Below the pieces are notes generated by a model. The model saw only the letters and a list, made by a program, of their open reading frames with translations. It did not search any database and was not told the DNA's origin. Shown one piece after another: positions 1 through 8,065 of a DNA stretch of 30,853 nt; position 1 is the first letter of the stretch, and each line of letters starts with the position of its first letter. A program made the translations under genes and the position numbers. The stretch comes from an uncultured Blautia sp. (GTDB lineage Bacteria; Bacillota; Clostridia; Lachnospirales; Lachnospiraceae): contig NZ_CAKROJ010000027.1 of the NCBI RefSeq assembly GCF_934372025.1, positions 1 through 30,853 of the forward strand, read 5' to 3'.

Positions 1-239
1 GGCTGAAGAAGTTTGCTCACCTGATTCTGTTTCTTTTTGAGCTGTTTTTCATATGGCATATCCAACAGCTGACATCCGCCGCACTTTCCATGAACAGGAC
101 AAAGTGATTTCTCTTTTACAGAAGTCTTGTCCTTTGTAAATGGTTTATCCTTCGTAAATGACTTACCTTTTGTATATGTTTTATCATTTCTGATCTTTCG
201 TTTCTTTTCTGTCTTTTTATTGCTTTTCATTTCGCTCAT
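1..239 (-). CDS. rlmD: 23S rRNA (uracil-5-)-methyltransferase, N-terminal part (runs off the left edge)
   Basis: Only the first 79 codons are in the window. From the ATG at 239 the protein starts with about 45 residues rich in Lys and Thr, containing the near-repeat SFTKDKPFTKDK-like units, then reaches C-PVHGKCGGCQ followed by Y-x2-QL-x2-K. That Cys pattern with the downstream YxxQLxxK is the signature of the RlmD/RumA (TrmA-like) family, where the cysteines hold a 4Fe-4S cluster and the enzyme makes 5-methyluridine in 23S rRNA. The catalytic domain lies outside the window. The start overlaps the stop of the upstream radical SAM gene as ATGA (236-239), which implies translational coupling. 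The basic tail before the cluster is longer than I would expect and may bind RNA. RlmD versus another paralogue of the family cannot be settled from this part. Confidence 0.8.
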   Translation of the reverse strand, partial: MSEMKSNKKTEKKRKIRNDKTYTKGKSFTKDKPFTKDKTSVKEKSLCPVHGKCGGCQLLDMPYEKQLKKKQNQVSKLLQ

Positions 240-1159
240 TTATTTACTCCCTCTTCATTAAATTCCGGTATAAAGCTTTCCTTCGCAGTCTCACCTTCCT
301 GAATAAATCCATTGTTCAGTCCAAGTGAAAGTGCATAATCAAGCAAACGTTCATATTCTCTGTCTGTCACTTTACGTGACAGTTTCGGATCATCTTTCAT
401 TGCAGGCATCGGTGTGTACTGGTTCATAATACTTATATAAATCCTGTCTCCATAAGTTTCATACAGATATTTCAATACTTCCCTGGAGTTTTTTACATGT
501 CCCGGCAAAAGCAGATGACGAACGATCACGCCTTTTTTCATCATACCACGCTCATCAAATCCTGGAGTTCCGACCTGCTGCACCATTTCTTTCAGAGCAG
601 CCTTTGCAATCTGCGGATAGTCTGGTGCATGAGAATACTTTCCGGCCAGTTCCGAATCCATGTATTTGAAATCCGGCAGATAAATGTCTACCAGACCTTC
701 CAGTATTTTCAGAGTGTCCGCTTTTTCATATCCACTACTGTTATAAACAACCGGTATCTTCAGCCCATGCGCTCTGGCATTTTCCAGCGCCAGTGCAACC
801 TGTGGCAGAAAATGACCTGCTGTTACCAGATTAATATTATTCGCACCCTGTCCCTGCAGTTGAAAAAAAAGTTCTGCAAGATATTCCACAGTAATCTTTT
901 TCCCGGTCTGTCCTCTGGATATCTTATTATTCTGACAAAATCCACACCCAAGTGAACAGCCTGAAAAAAACACTGCACCTGATCCTTCTTTTCCCGAAAT
1001 ACACGGTTCCTCCCACATGTGGAGAGCCGCCCTCGCAACAAGAATCTCCGCATCCACGCCGCAAAATCCCTTTTGTCCATCTAAACGGTTTACACCACAG
1101 TTTCTCGGACAAAGACTGCATTTTTTCATCCATGACTGAATTTTCTCTGTTTCGCTCAT
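236..1159 (-). CDS. PflX-type radical SAM protein (COG1313-like)
   Basis: The product has 307 residues. An N-terminal Cys group (C14, C17, C21, C33; CSLCPRNC then GFCG) precedes the radical SAM motif C68-x3-C72-x2-C75 (GCSLGCGFCQN). This arrangement matches the PflX group of uncharacterised proteins related to pyruvate formate-lyase activating enzymes. The radical SAM cysteines bind a 4Fe-4S cluster that cleaves S-adenosylmethionine; the first four probably bind metal too. The target is unknown, and no glycyl-radical enzyme is encoded nearby. AGGAGAGAAACGC precedes the ATG at 1159, supporting that start. It is translationally coupled to the methyltransferase gene that follows. Family assignment is firm, function is not. 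Confidence 0.85.
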   Translation of the reverse strand: MSETEKIQSWMKKCSLCPRNCGVNRLDGQKGFCGVDAEILVARAALHMWEEPCISGKEGSGAVFFSGCSLGCGFCQNNKISRGQTGKKITVEYLAELFFQLQGQGANNINLVTAGHFLPQVALALENARAHGLKIPVVYNSSGYEKADTLKILEGLVDIYLPDFKYMDSELAGKYSHAPDYPQIAKAALKEMVQQVGTPGFDERGMMKKGVIVRHLLLPGHVKNSREVLKYLYETYGDRIYISIMNQYTPMPAMKDDPKLSRKVTDREYERLLDYALSLGLNNGFIQEGETAKESFIPEFNEEGVNK

Positions 1160-1197
1160 GCGTTTCTCTCCTGTAGTTTACTGAAATTTTCTTACCT

Positions 1198-1226
1198 ATC
1201 ATATCAAAATTTCCCTGAAAAGTCGA
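1198..1226 (-). promoter_or_regulatory. Possible sigma-A promoter for the radical SAM-methyltransferase pair
   Basis: On the minus strand a -35-like TCGACT (1226-1221) lies 17 bp from a TATGAT -10 (1203-1198), about 40 bp before the ATG at 1159. The -35 matches the consensus at only four of six bases, so the call is tentative. Confidence 0.35.
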
Positions 1227-1247
1227 TAGCCTGTTACTGTTCACTCG

Positions 1248-1276
1248 TTGACAAATATAATGTCTTATTTTATAAT
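1248..1276 (+). promoter_or_regulatory. Sigma-A promoter of ilvBN
   Basis: TTGACA (1248-1253) and TATAAT (1271-1276) are separated by exactly 17 bp, a perfect consensus pair. Transcription should begin near 1283 and give a leader of about 120 nt before ilvB. The leader has no T-box features that I can see, such as a long specifier stem or a terminator hairpin. Confidence 0.8.
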
Positions 1277-1402
1277 TGTATTCATAGTTGTACCGCGGAT
1301 TTCTGTCCTGAGTATTTTATATGCTTGGGATTTTTTTATTCAGCAAATCACTTTATAAGATTGCCGTCTTACCGTACTAAATTAAACAGAGGAGGTATGT
1401 AT

Positions 1403-3121
1403 ATGAGACAGATTTCAGGTAATAAATTACTGGTAAAAGCCTTAAAAGAAGAAGGAGTGACTACCTTATTCGGTTATCCTGGTGCATGTACCATTGATAT
1501 AAGTGATGAGTTATACAAACAGAGCGGAATTGATATTATTCTTCCAAGACATGAACAGGCATTGGTTCATGAAGCAGATGCCTACGCAAGAACAACCGGT
1601 AAAGTCGGTGTCTGTCTTGTAACCAGTGGTCCCGGAGCTACCAATCTTGTCACCGGACTTGCCACTGCCAACTATGATAGTGTTCCACTTGTGTGTTTCA
1701 CTGGTCAGGTTGCAAGACATCTGATCGGAAACGATGCTTTCCAGGAAGTTGATATCGTCGGTATCACTCGAAGCATTACCAAATATGGTGTTACTGTTCG
1801 CAATCGTGAAGATCTCGGACGCATTATCAAGGAGGCATTTTATATTGCCAGAACCGGACGTCCCGGACCGGTACTTATTGACCTGCCAAAAGACGTTATG
1901 GCGGAACTTGGCAGTGCCGAATATCCAAAGAATGTCAATATTCGTGGATATAAGCCTAACACCAGTGTTCATATGGGACAGCTCAAACGAGCTCTTAAGA
2001 TGCTTCTCAAAGCTAAAAAGCCTCTGTTTCTGGCCGGCGGCGGTGTTAACATTTCCAATGCAAACGAAATTTTCACCTCTGTTGTCGAAAAAACTCAGGT
2101 TCCGGTTGTAACTACTGTTATGGGACGCGGTGCTATCTCTACCAGACATCCTCTTTTTATCGGAAATCTTGGTATGCACGGTGCTTATGCCGCCAATATG
2201 GCTGTGACTAACTGTGATCTGCTTTTCTCCATCGGAACACGCTTTAATGACAGAATTACCGGCAAGCTTCACGAATTTGCGCCTAATGCACAGATTGTAC
2301 ATATAGACATTGACACTGCTTCTATCTCCAGAAATATTCATGTTGATATTCCGATTGTTGCAGATGCAAAAGAAGCTATTACGAAAATGGCAGAATATGT
2401 AACGGAATGCAGCACCGAAAAATGGCGTGCAGAAATTGAAGGATGGAAAAACGAACATCCACTTTCCATGAAAAACCGTCCATTGATGGGTCCTCTTGAT
2501 ATCTTTCAGGAAATCAACAGACAGTTTGACAAGGCAATCATTGTCACAGATGTGGGACAGCATCAGATGCTGACATCTCAGTTTGTCGATATTACAGAAA
2601 ACCGTAAGCTTATCATGTCCGGTGGGCTTGGAACCATGGGCTATGGTCTTCCTGGTGCGATCGGCGCACAGATTGGCAATCCCGTCACTCCGGTTATTTC
2701 CATATCCGGTGACGGCGGTATACAGATGAATATTCAGGAACTGGCAACTGCCGTTCTGGAAGAATTACCGATCATCAACTGTATTTTTAATAATACTTAT
2801 CTTGGAATGGTACGTCAGTGGCAGAAGCTTTTTTACGGTAAGCGCTATTCTATGACCAACTTAAGATCCGGCGCACTCTCCCGGCGTACTGACGGTCAGG
2901 AATATCCCAAATATACCCCTGACTTTATCAGGCTGGCAGAAAGCTATGGAGCAAAAGGAATCCGTGTAACCAAACGTGAGGAAATTGCTGCAGCTTTTGA
3001 AGAAGCTCGCAAAAGTACCAAAGTACCTACTGTGATCGAATTTATCATCGATCCTGAAGAAATGGTTTATCCAATGGTCAAACCAGGTGGAACTCTGGCT
3101 GATCTGATCATGGACTGTTAG
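1403..3121 (+). CDS. ilvB: Acetolactate synthase, large (catalytic) subunit
   Basis: The 572-residue ThDP enzyme condenses two pyruvates to acetolactate (or pyruvate plus 2-ketobutyrate), the first common step of valine, leucine and isoleucine synthesis. The catalytic Glu is E51 in PRHEQ. The ThDP/Mg motif begins with GDGG near residue 436 and ends with NN about 28 residues later. The TSGPGATN and GTRFND-type segments are also typical of the family. A TTG at 1325 would add 26 residues, but GGAGG at 1391-1395 sits 7 nt before the ATG at 1403, so that start is preferred. ilvN follows after 12 bp and supplies the regulatory subunit. Length is normal for the family. A catabolic (AlsS-type) enzyme is unlikely because the small subunit is present. 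Confidence 0.95.
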   Translation: MRQISGNKLLVKALKEEGVTTLFGYPGACTIDISDELYKQSGIDIILPRHEQALVHEADAYARTTGKVGVCLVTSGPGATNLVTGLATANYDSVPLVCFTGQVARHLIGNDAFQEVDIVGITRSITKYGVTVRNREDLGRIIKEAFYIARTGRPGPVLIDLPKDVMAELGSAEYPKNVNIRGYKPNTSVHMGQLKRALKMLLKAKKPLFLAGGGVNISNANEIFTSVVEKTQVPVVTTVMGRGAISTRHPLFIGNLGMHGAYAANMAVTNCDLLFSIGTRFNDRITGKLHEFAPNAQIVHIDIDTASISRNIHVDIPIVADAKEAITKMAEYVTECSTEKWRAEIEGWKNEHPLSMKNRPLMGPLDIFQEINRQFDKAIIVTDVGQHQMLTSQFVDITENRKLIMSGGLGTMGYGLPGAIGAQIGNPVTPVISISGDGGIQMNIQELATAVLEELPIINCIFNNTYLGMVRQWQKLFYGKRYSMTNLRSGALSRRTDGQEYPKYTPDFIRLAESYGAKGIRVTKREEIAAAFEEARKSTKVPTVIEFIIDPEEMVYPMVKPGGTLADLIMDC

Positions 3122-3133
3122 GAGGAAGCAGGA

Positions 3134-3643
3134 ATGGATAAAGGAATGAAAACTAGATGGATCTCTCTTTACGTTGAAAACCAGGTTGGTGTACTGTCCA
3201 AAATTTCCGGGCTGTTTTCCGGAAAATCTTATAATCTGGACAGTCTTACTGTAGGTACTACAGAAGATCCGACAGTCTCCAGAATGACCATTGCAACCGT
3301 CAGTGATGACGAGACGTTTGAGCAGATCAAAAAACAGCTCAATCGTATGGTGGAAGTTATCAAGGTCATCGACTTTACAGATGTATTTGTCCGCATGAAA
3401 GAGATTCTTTATATAAAAGTCAAAAAATGCACTGCATCCGACAAAGTAGAACTGTTTCAGATTGCAGAAACTTTTAAAGCACGAGTTATTGATTATGGTC
3501 ACGACAGTCTGCTTCTGGAATTTGTTCAGACAGCAACCAAGAATGATGCAGTTGTCAAACTAATCAAAGAAGAATTTAAGAACATAGAAGTGGTTCGCGG
3601 CGGAAGCGTGGGCATCGAGTCCATCAATGTGATGGAGCGCTGA
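3134..3643 (+). CDS. ilvN: Acetolactate synthase, small (regulatory) subunit
   Basis: The product has 169 residues. An N-terminal ACT domain covers roughly residues 6-80 (WISLYVENQVGVLSKISGLF, then YNLDSLTVG), followed by the C-terminal domain conserved in IlvN/IlvH. It activates the catalytic subunit and confers feedback inhibition by valine in characterised homologues. GGAGGAAGCAGG before the ATG at 3134 overlaps the end of ilvB, and the 12-bp gap indicates one transcript. A second in-frame Met at codon 5 is possible. I see no strong hairpin terminator in the 28 bp before the convergent gene at 3672. Confidence 0.93.
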   Translation: MDKGMKTRWISLYVENQVGVLSKISGLFSGKSYNLDSLTVGTTEDPTVSRMTIATVSDDETFEQIKKQLNRMVEVIKVIDFTDVFVRMKEILYIKVKKCTASDKVELFQIAETFKARVIDYGHDSLLLEFVQTATKNDAVVKLIKEEFKNIEVVRGGSVGIESINVMER

Positions 3644-3671
3644 TGCCCTTTCCGCGGATGTTAGATTTGAA

Positions 3672-4661
3672 TCAGTCAATCAGATCATTCTGGAATCTCG
3701 AGAGATGTTCATAAGGAAGGATCAGGCGGCCGCGGTATAAACCGCAGCCGTCATTGATCAGACTGTTATTTACTGCAGCAAACATATTCACATCCAGTTT
3801 GGACAGATCCAGTCCAAGAAGTTTCATCCCTCTCTCATAAGCCTGATCAAAATACACACATTCCCCTTCTGGGATTGCATCTCTTCTGGCTCTTTCACTT
3901 TCCTGTTTTTTCTCATATCCCAGATGATTCGCTGATCCGATCTCTGCAATATCATCCATTGTTTTTGTCCGGAGCTGTACTTCCATATATGATCTGGAAC
4001 TGTTATCATAAAATGTAATATGAAGAGACTGATATTCGTCAGAACCTGTTCCATAAATATAATCTCTGTAATATGGTTTTACTTCTTCATTCAAAAGTGG
4101 AGAACCACTTTTTTTAATTCCATGTGCCGGTTCTGCAGTAAAACCTCTCTCTTCAAGAAAACCAGGAAGTATATTCGCTATCTGGTAAAGATATTTCAGT
4201 TCTTCTCTCTCCCGGTCATCTTCGCTTTTCAGATGACATCTTGGCATGGAAATCACAATACGATAAGCGATAAAATCCCTGAAACAGCTGAGACGGTTTT
4301 TCAGTTCAGCTAACGGTGGATATTCCCCATGCTCCGTATAATAATTATAAATATATTCCACTATATATCCATTAAACTTTTCCTCTGCGCGTATCAGGGA
4401 TTTGATTCTTCCCTTAAATGTAAAGGCCAGAAACGGATATTCTCTGGACATATATTTATAAAATTCTCTGATCTGCTGAGACTGTGCGGTAAGGAAATCA
4501 TTATGTTCCAGCAGTTCTCTGATAAGAATCAGGAAGTTACAGTGAATCATATCAATTTCATTATGAGTCTTTTTGGCATCTTCTCTCAGATCATGTATGT
4601 AATTATGCAGAATACGAAGAATCGTATTACCCGAATAAAGATAATCATTTAATGTAATCAT
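3672..4661 (-). CDS. RelA/SpoT-domain protein (possible small alarmone synthetase)
   Basis: The product has 329 residues. Residues 1-80 look helical and have no recognised motif. The RelA/SpoT nucleotidyltransferase core follows: GRIKS at 84-88, FRDFIAYRIV around 127-136 in place of the usual D-x2-G-x-R, YQSLH at 210-214, and MEVQLRTK at 226-233, where E227 fits the catalytic Glu. There is no HD hydrolase, TGS or ACT domain, so it is a stand-alone synthetase-type protein and not a long RelA. Members make (p)ppGpp or, in toxic and anti-phage branches, pppApp or tRNA pyrophosphorylation; which applies here is unknown. The Gly-to-Ala change in the D-x2-G-x-R motif is noteworthy. AGGAG sits 9 nt before the ATG at 4661. 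It diverges from a membrane-anchored nuclease gene. Confidence 0.8.
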   Translation of the reverse strand: MITLNDYLYSGNTILRILHNYIHDLREDAKKTHNEIDMIHCNFLILIRELLEHNDFLTAQSQQIREFYKYMSREYPFLAFTFKGRIKSLIRAEEKFNGYIVEYIYNYYTEHGEYPPLAELKNRLSCFRDFIAYRIVISMPRCHLKSEDDREREELKYLYQIANILPGFLEERGFTAEPAHGIKKSGSPLLNEEVKPYYRDYIYGTGSDEYQSLHITFYDNSSRSYMEVQLRTKTMDDIAEIGSANHLGYEKKQESERARRDAIPEGECVYFDQAYERGMKLLGLDLSKLDVNMFAAVNNSLINDGCGLYRGRLILPYEHLSRFQNDLID

Positions 4662-4683
4662 ATAATGTCACTCCTTTTCCCCC

Positions 4684-4711
4684 ATTTTACCAGAAAGAAC
4701 CATATTATCAA
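4684..4711 (-). promoter_or_regulatory. Candidate promoter of the RelA/SpoT-domain gene
   Basis: On the minus strand TTGATA (4711-4706) and TAAAAT (4689-4684) are 16 bp apart, with a TGG just before the -10 (extended -10). The predicted start leaves only about 16 nt before the ATG, which is tight but still includes the AGGAG. Confidence 0.4.
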
Positions 4712-4740
4712 GCTTTATATATTATTCTTTCATTCTTTTG

Positions 4741-4770
4741 TTGACATAAGCCTCAAAGGAAAGCTAAAAT
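4741..4770 (+). promoter_or_regulatory. Promoter of the Mrr-type nuclease gene
   Basis: TTGACA (4741-4746) and TAAAAT (4765-4770) are 18 bp apart. Transcription from about 4777 gives a 34-nt leader containing the AAAGGA ribosome site. Confidence 0.6.
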
Positions 4771-4810
4771 AAGACAAAACACCTGCCGGGAACGAAAGGA
4801 TTTGAAAATT

Positions 4811-5482
4811 ATGGATGGTCTGCAGTTTGAACATCGCTGCGCAGAATTATTAAGATATCGAGGATTTCACAAAGTCACTGTGACCAAAGGCAGTGGTGAC
4901 CAGGGTGTTGATATCCTCGCACAGAAAAACGGAGTAAAATTTGGTATTCAATGCAAATATTATTCTCATCCAGTAGGAAACAAGGCCATTCAGGAAGCTT
5001 ATGCAGGTGCTGATTTTTATGACTGTGATAAAGCTATGGTCATGACTAACAGCACCTTTACAAAAGCGGCCAGAGAACTTGCAGATAAGCTTGAAGTTGA
5101 ACTGTGGGAACACTGCTCCCCAAATGGAAGTTCTTCTTTTCTCTCAAAAAGCATGCGGATCTTTAACATATTTTTTCTGATTTGCGGCATCGGCATGTTT
5201 ATTTCTTCCAGACTTTTAAATTTTCCAGAAAGTACGATTCTTAATTATATGAGTCTTTTGATGCTGATTTTTGCAGCTTTGACCGGCCTGATCGGGTGGA
5301 ATTTTTTTCTTCCCTGCATCATTTCCGGACTGCTCTACTTTGGTTTCTTTTTATTGGCAATACTTCCGGTGATTTTTGTCTCGGATTCCAACTGGTATGG
5401 TCTCCTGCTGCTTCTGCCTTCTGTTATTACAGTCACGCATGCTTTATACGCGAGATTTCGAAATAAAGATTCTGATCAGTAA
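4811..5482 (+). CDS. Mrr-type restriction endonuclease domain with C-terminal membrane helices
   Basis: The product has 223 residues. Residues 4-101 form an Mrr_cat domain of the PD-(D/E)xK fold: FEHRCAELL, GSGDQGVD with D34, then the Q47-C-K49 catalytic strand, a conserved PVGNKAIQEA, and MVMTNSTFTKAA. Residues about 115-215 hold four hydrophobic stretches that should span the membrane, so the nuclease domain would face the cytoplasm from an anchor. Such fusions are widespread but poorly characterised; cleavage of modified or foreign DNA is the family expectation, not shown here. An earlier TTG at 4802 is only 1 nt from AAAGGA, whereas the ATG at 4811 is 10 nt away, so the ATG is chosen. No methyltransferase gene is adjacent. 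Its 3' end overlaps the convergent gene by 7 bp. Confidence 0.85.
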   Translation: MDGLQFEHRCAELLRYRGFHKVTVTKGSGDQGVDILAQKNGVKFGIQCKYYSHPVGNKAIQEAYAGADFYDCDKAMVMTNSTFTKAARELADKLEVELWEHCSPNGSSSFLSKSMRIFNIFFLICGIGMFISSRLLNFPESTILNYMSLLMLIFAALTGLIGWNFFLPCIISGLLYFGFFLLAILPVIFVSDSNWYGLLLLLPSVITVTHALYARFRNKDSDQ

Positions 5483-6552
5483 CAGAGTTCCTGCATCAGG
5501 TCATGTACTGTTGTCATTTCGCGAATACGATCAACGTTTTCTCCACAGAATATAAGACCATCTTCAATGTTTCCCTGAACAGCTTCAATCAGTGCTTTCG
5601 TAATGCAATACGGAACTGTTCGGGGATCACATTTTTCCAGACAATTATAACACTTTGTAACTGGTTTTCTGGAAATCTCCAGCTCTTTAATAAATTTGTT
5701 TCTGAGAGCTCTTCCCGGCATTCCTACAGGGCTCTGAATAATCTGAATATCTTTTTTTTCTGCCTGAATATATGCCTGTTTATATAAATCAGATGCATCA
5801 CATTCTTTGGTCGCTACAAATCTGCTGGCTATCTGTACACCATCCGCTCCTAATTCCATCACATGCTCGATGTCATTTCTGTCAAAAATTCCTCCTGCAA
5901 CAACAACCGGTATCTTCGTCTGAAATTTTTCCTCATACTCTCTCTTGCATGCAATGATTTCCCTGATTTCCTTATCATAGTCCAGATTTTCCATATCTTT
6001 CAGCTGGTCTCTTGAAAATCCCAGATGTCCCCCTGCTTTTGGCCCTTCAACCACAATAAAATCTGCTGTGCGCTGATAACGATGAGCCCACATCTTTAAG
6101 ATCAGTTGTGTTGCCCTTCTGGAAGAAACAATTGGTGCAATCTTTGTCACACTGTCTCCCACAAGTTTAGGCAGATCCATCGGAAGACCTGCGCCGCTTA
6201 TGATCACGTCTGCTCCTGCTCTGACTGCTTCCTCTACATGTTCTTTATAATGCTTAAGAGCAACCATAATATTTACTCCTACCAGACCTTTTCCCCCTGC
6301 AATTTCTTTTGCACGGCAGATATGTTTTCTGATCGCAATTCGATTGCTGCCTGCCTGGTCTTTCTCAAATCCTTCTTCATCATAACCAATCTGCGCTGTT
6401 GAAATGATACCTATTCCGCCTTCTGCTGCTACAGCTCCTGCAAGACTGCTCCTGCTCACACCTACTCCCATGCCACCTTGTATAATTGGCTTTTCTGCTG
6501 TCAATTCGCCTATCTGAAGAGGTTTTAAAACTTTTTTATCCATATTTATCAT
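5476..6552 (-). CDS. FMN-dependent nitronate monooxygenase / FabK-like oxidoreductase
   Basis: The product has 358 residues and a TIM-barrel flavoprotein pattern: PIIQGGMGVGVS near the N terminus, GVNIMVA, then SGAGLP, VEGPKAGGHLG, and VVAGGIFDR with GADGVQIASRF for the phosphate-binding part. The group oxidises alkyl nitronates or, in the FabK branch, reduces enoyl-ACP; sequence alone does not decide, and no fab genes are nearby. The C terminus carries a four-Cys cluster, C-x2-C-x3-C-x7-C (KCYNCLEKCDPRTVPYC), which could bind a metal. GGAGG ends 4 nt before the ATG at 6552; the ATG at 6543 is an alternative. It appears monocistronic, with its own promoter. Confidence 0.85.
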   Translation of the reverse strand: MINMDKKVLKPLQIGELTAEKPIIQGGMGVGVSRSSLAGAVAAEGGIGIISTAQIGYDEEGFEKDQAGSNRIAIRKHICRAKEIAGGKGLVGVNIMVALKHYKEHVEEAVRAGADVIISGAGLPMDLPKLVGDSVTKIAPIVSSRRATQLILKMWAHRYQRTADFIVVEGPKAGGHLGFSRDQLKDMENLDYDKEIREIIACKREYEEKFQTKIPVVVAGGIFDRNDIEHVMELGADGVQIASRFVATKECDASDLYKQAYIQAEKKDIQIIQSPVGMPGRALRNKFIKELEISRKPVTKCYNCLEKCDPRTVPYCITKALIEAVQGNIEDGLIFCGENVDRIREMTTVHDLMQELCY

Positions 6553-6594
6553 TAGTCCTCCAATCATTTTATTTTGATAATCAAACTATTTTAC

Positions 6595-6623
6595 AGTATA
6601 TACCTTTCTCGCATTTATGTCAA
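6595..6623 (-). promoter_or_regulatory. Sigma-A promoter of the FMN oxidoreductase gene
   Basis: On the minus strand TTGACA (6623-6618) and TATACT (6600-6595) have a 17-bp spacer. The predicted leader is about 36 nt. Confidence 0.7.
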
Positions 6624-6673
6624 TGTATTATCGATTCTTTTTCTTCGTCATATAGTTTTTGAAACCACATATA

Positions 6674-6710
6674 AAAAACAAAAAAAAGGAAAGACCTCAT
6701 CAGTCTTTCC
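6674..6710 (-). terminator. Intrinsic terminator of the SDR-NUDIX-MATE operon
   Basis: GGAAAGAC (6688-6695) pairs with GTCTTTCC (6703-6710) across a 7-nt loop. On the minus strand the stem is followed by a run of seven T. The TGA stop of the MATE gene (6702-6700) lies at the edge of the hairpin, spanning the loop, so the terminator overlaps the coding end. Confidence 0.85.
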
Positions 6711-8064
6711 CATTCGTTCCAAACATTTTTCGCATATGGATATTCATAATATAGTAATACATAACAATTAATAACCCACCTGCAAGAACCCATGCTGCCG
6801 GTCCTGCAAGACAGACCCCCGGATAACTTCGCATTTTACCGGCAATCACTGCGACTACTGCACGACCTATCAGTTCGGCTACTCCTGCCATCATCGGCAA
6901 TAGCCCATATCCAAGACCCTGTATACCATTTCTGTAGATATTTACAATTGCAAGCGGAATAAAGAAAATTCCAATACACTTCAGATAAATGTCAACGGAG
7001 CTCATGATCACCTGTACATCTTCTGAAACAAACAGATACGTCATATACTTTCCGACAGTCATAATAAATGTGGCCGCCACAACAGAATATATGGCACCGA
7101 TGATCGTACATGCTTTAAAACCTTCCCGAATTCGTTTTACGGATCCTGCCCCCATGTTCTGCGCACCATAGGTTGCCATCGTAGTTCCCATTGCCACATA
7201 CGCCTGGGTCACTACCTGTTCAATTTTACCTGCTGCTGTATATGCAGCTACCAGTGTAGACCCCAGAATATTCAGAGAAGACTGTACCATCATGGTTCCA
7301 ATCGCTGTGATCGAATACTGCAAAGCCATTGGTATTCCGATTCTTAACTGGTTTTTATAGATTGTACTTCCAACCTGAAGATCATCTCGTTTGAGATGAA
7401 GCACTGGCACCTTTACAATAATATAAAACAGGCAAAGAATTCCGGCTACACCCTGCGCTATCACGGTTGCCACTGCAGCACCTTTTGCGCCCATATGAAA
7501 GCCAATAATGAGCAACAGATCCAGCACAATATTCAAAAGTGCACTGATGATCAGAAAATACAGCGGAAGCTTGCTGTTTCCAAGTGCTCTCAGAATACTG
7601 GATAACAGATTATAAAGCATCTGCGCCAGAATTCCTCCACTGACGATCATAATATATGCATAAGCATCTGCAAAAATATCTGATGGTGTATTCATAAGAA
7701 TCAGAAGTGGTTTCATAAATGCCATAAATAAAATGGTCAGAAAGGCTCCAACGATAAAAGACAGTATACCGGCTCCTGCAACCGTCTTTCGCATTCCTTC
7801 CATATCTCCCGCTCCAAACTTCTGAGCTGTCAGCACTGTAAAACCAGCTGTCATACCAACCACAAATCCATAGATCAGAAACATGATCGTTCCCGTACTT
7901 CCGACTGCTGCCAGTGCCTTGTTACCAACAAATTTTCCAACGATCACTGCATCTGCCATATTGTAAAACTGCTGAAAAACATTTCCGATAAAAATAGGCA
8001 TTGTAAAGCTTAGAATAATTTTCATCGGATTCCCAACAGTCATATCATTCTGCATTGATTTCAT
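6700..8064 (-). CDS. MATE family multidrug/cation antiporter
   Basis: The product is a polytopic membrane protein of 454 residues, normal for MATE, with about twelve hydrophobic segments. It has the family's N-terminal pattern (PMKIILSFTMPIFIGNVFQQFYNMADAVIVGKFVG) and its second-half counterpart (MALQYSITAIGTMMVQSSLNILG). MATE proteins export drugs, flavins or other cations using a sodium or proton gradient in the cytoplasmic membrane. The ATG at 8064 lies 1 bp after the stop of the NUDIX gene, and its GGAAGGA ribosome site is within that gene's last codons, so it is the last cistron of an operon. The substrate cannot be inferred. Confidence 0.92.
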   Translation of the reverse strand: MKSMQNDMTVGNPMKIILSFTMPIFIGNVFQQFYNMADAVIVGKFVGNKALAAVGSTGTIMFLIYGFVVGMTAGFTVLTAQKFGAGDMEGMRKTVAGAGILSFIVGAFLTILFMAFMKPLLILMNTPSDIFADAYAYIMIVSGGILAQMLYNLLSSILRALGNSKLPLYFLIISALLNIVLDLLLIIGFHMGAKGAAVATVIAQGVAGILCLFYIIVKVPVLHLKRDDLQVGSTIYKNQLRIGIPMALQYSITAIGTMMVQSSLNILGSTLVAAYTAAGKIEQVVTQAYVAMGTTMATYGAQNMGAGSVKRIREGFKACTIIGAIYSVVAATFIMTVGKYMTYLFVSEDVQVIMSSVDIYLKCIGIFFIPLAIVNIYRNGIQGLGYGLLPMMAGVAELIGRAVVAVIAGKMRSYPGVCLAGPAAWVLAGGLLIVMYYYIMNIHMRKMFGTNGKD

Positions 8065-8065
8065 T

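Noticed and set aside
1283..1402. T-box or riboswitch in the ilvBN leader
   Set aside because: The leader is about 120 nt and lacks the long stem, T-box bulge and terminator expected.
1325..1402. N-terminal extension of IlvB from TTG at 1325
   Set aside because: There is no ribosome site for it, while GGAGG is ideally placed for the ATG at 1403.
1511..2563. 350-codon open frame on the minus strand opposite ilvB
   Set aside because: It mirrors a conserved ThDP enzyme gene and shows no family features.
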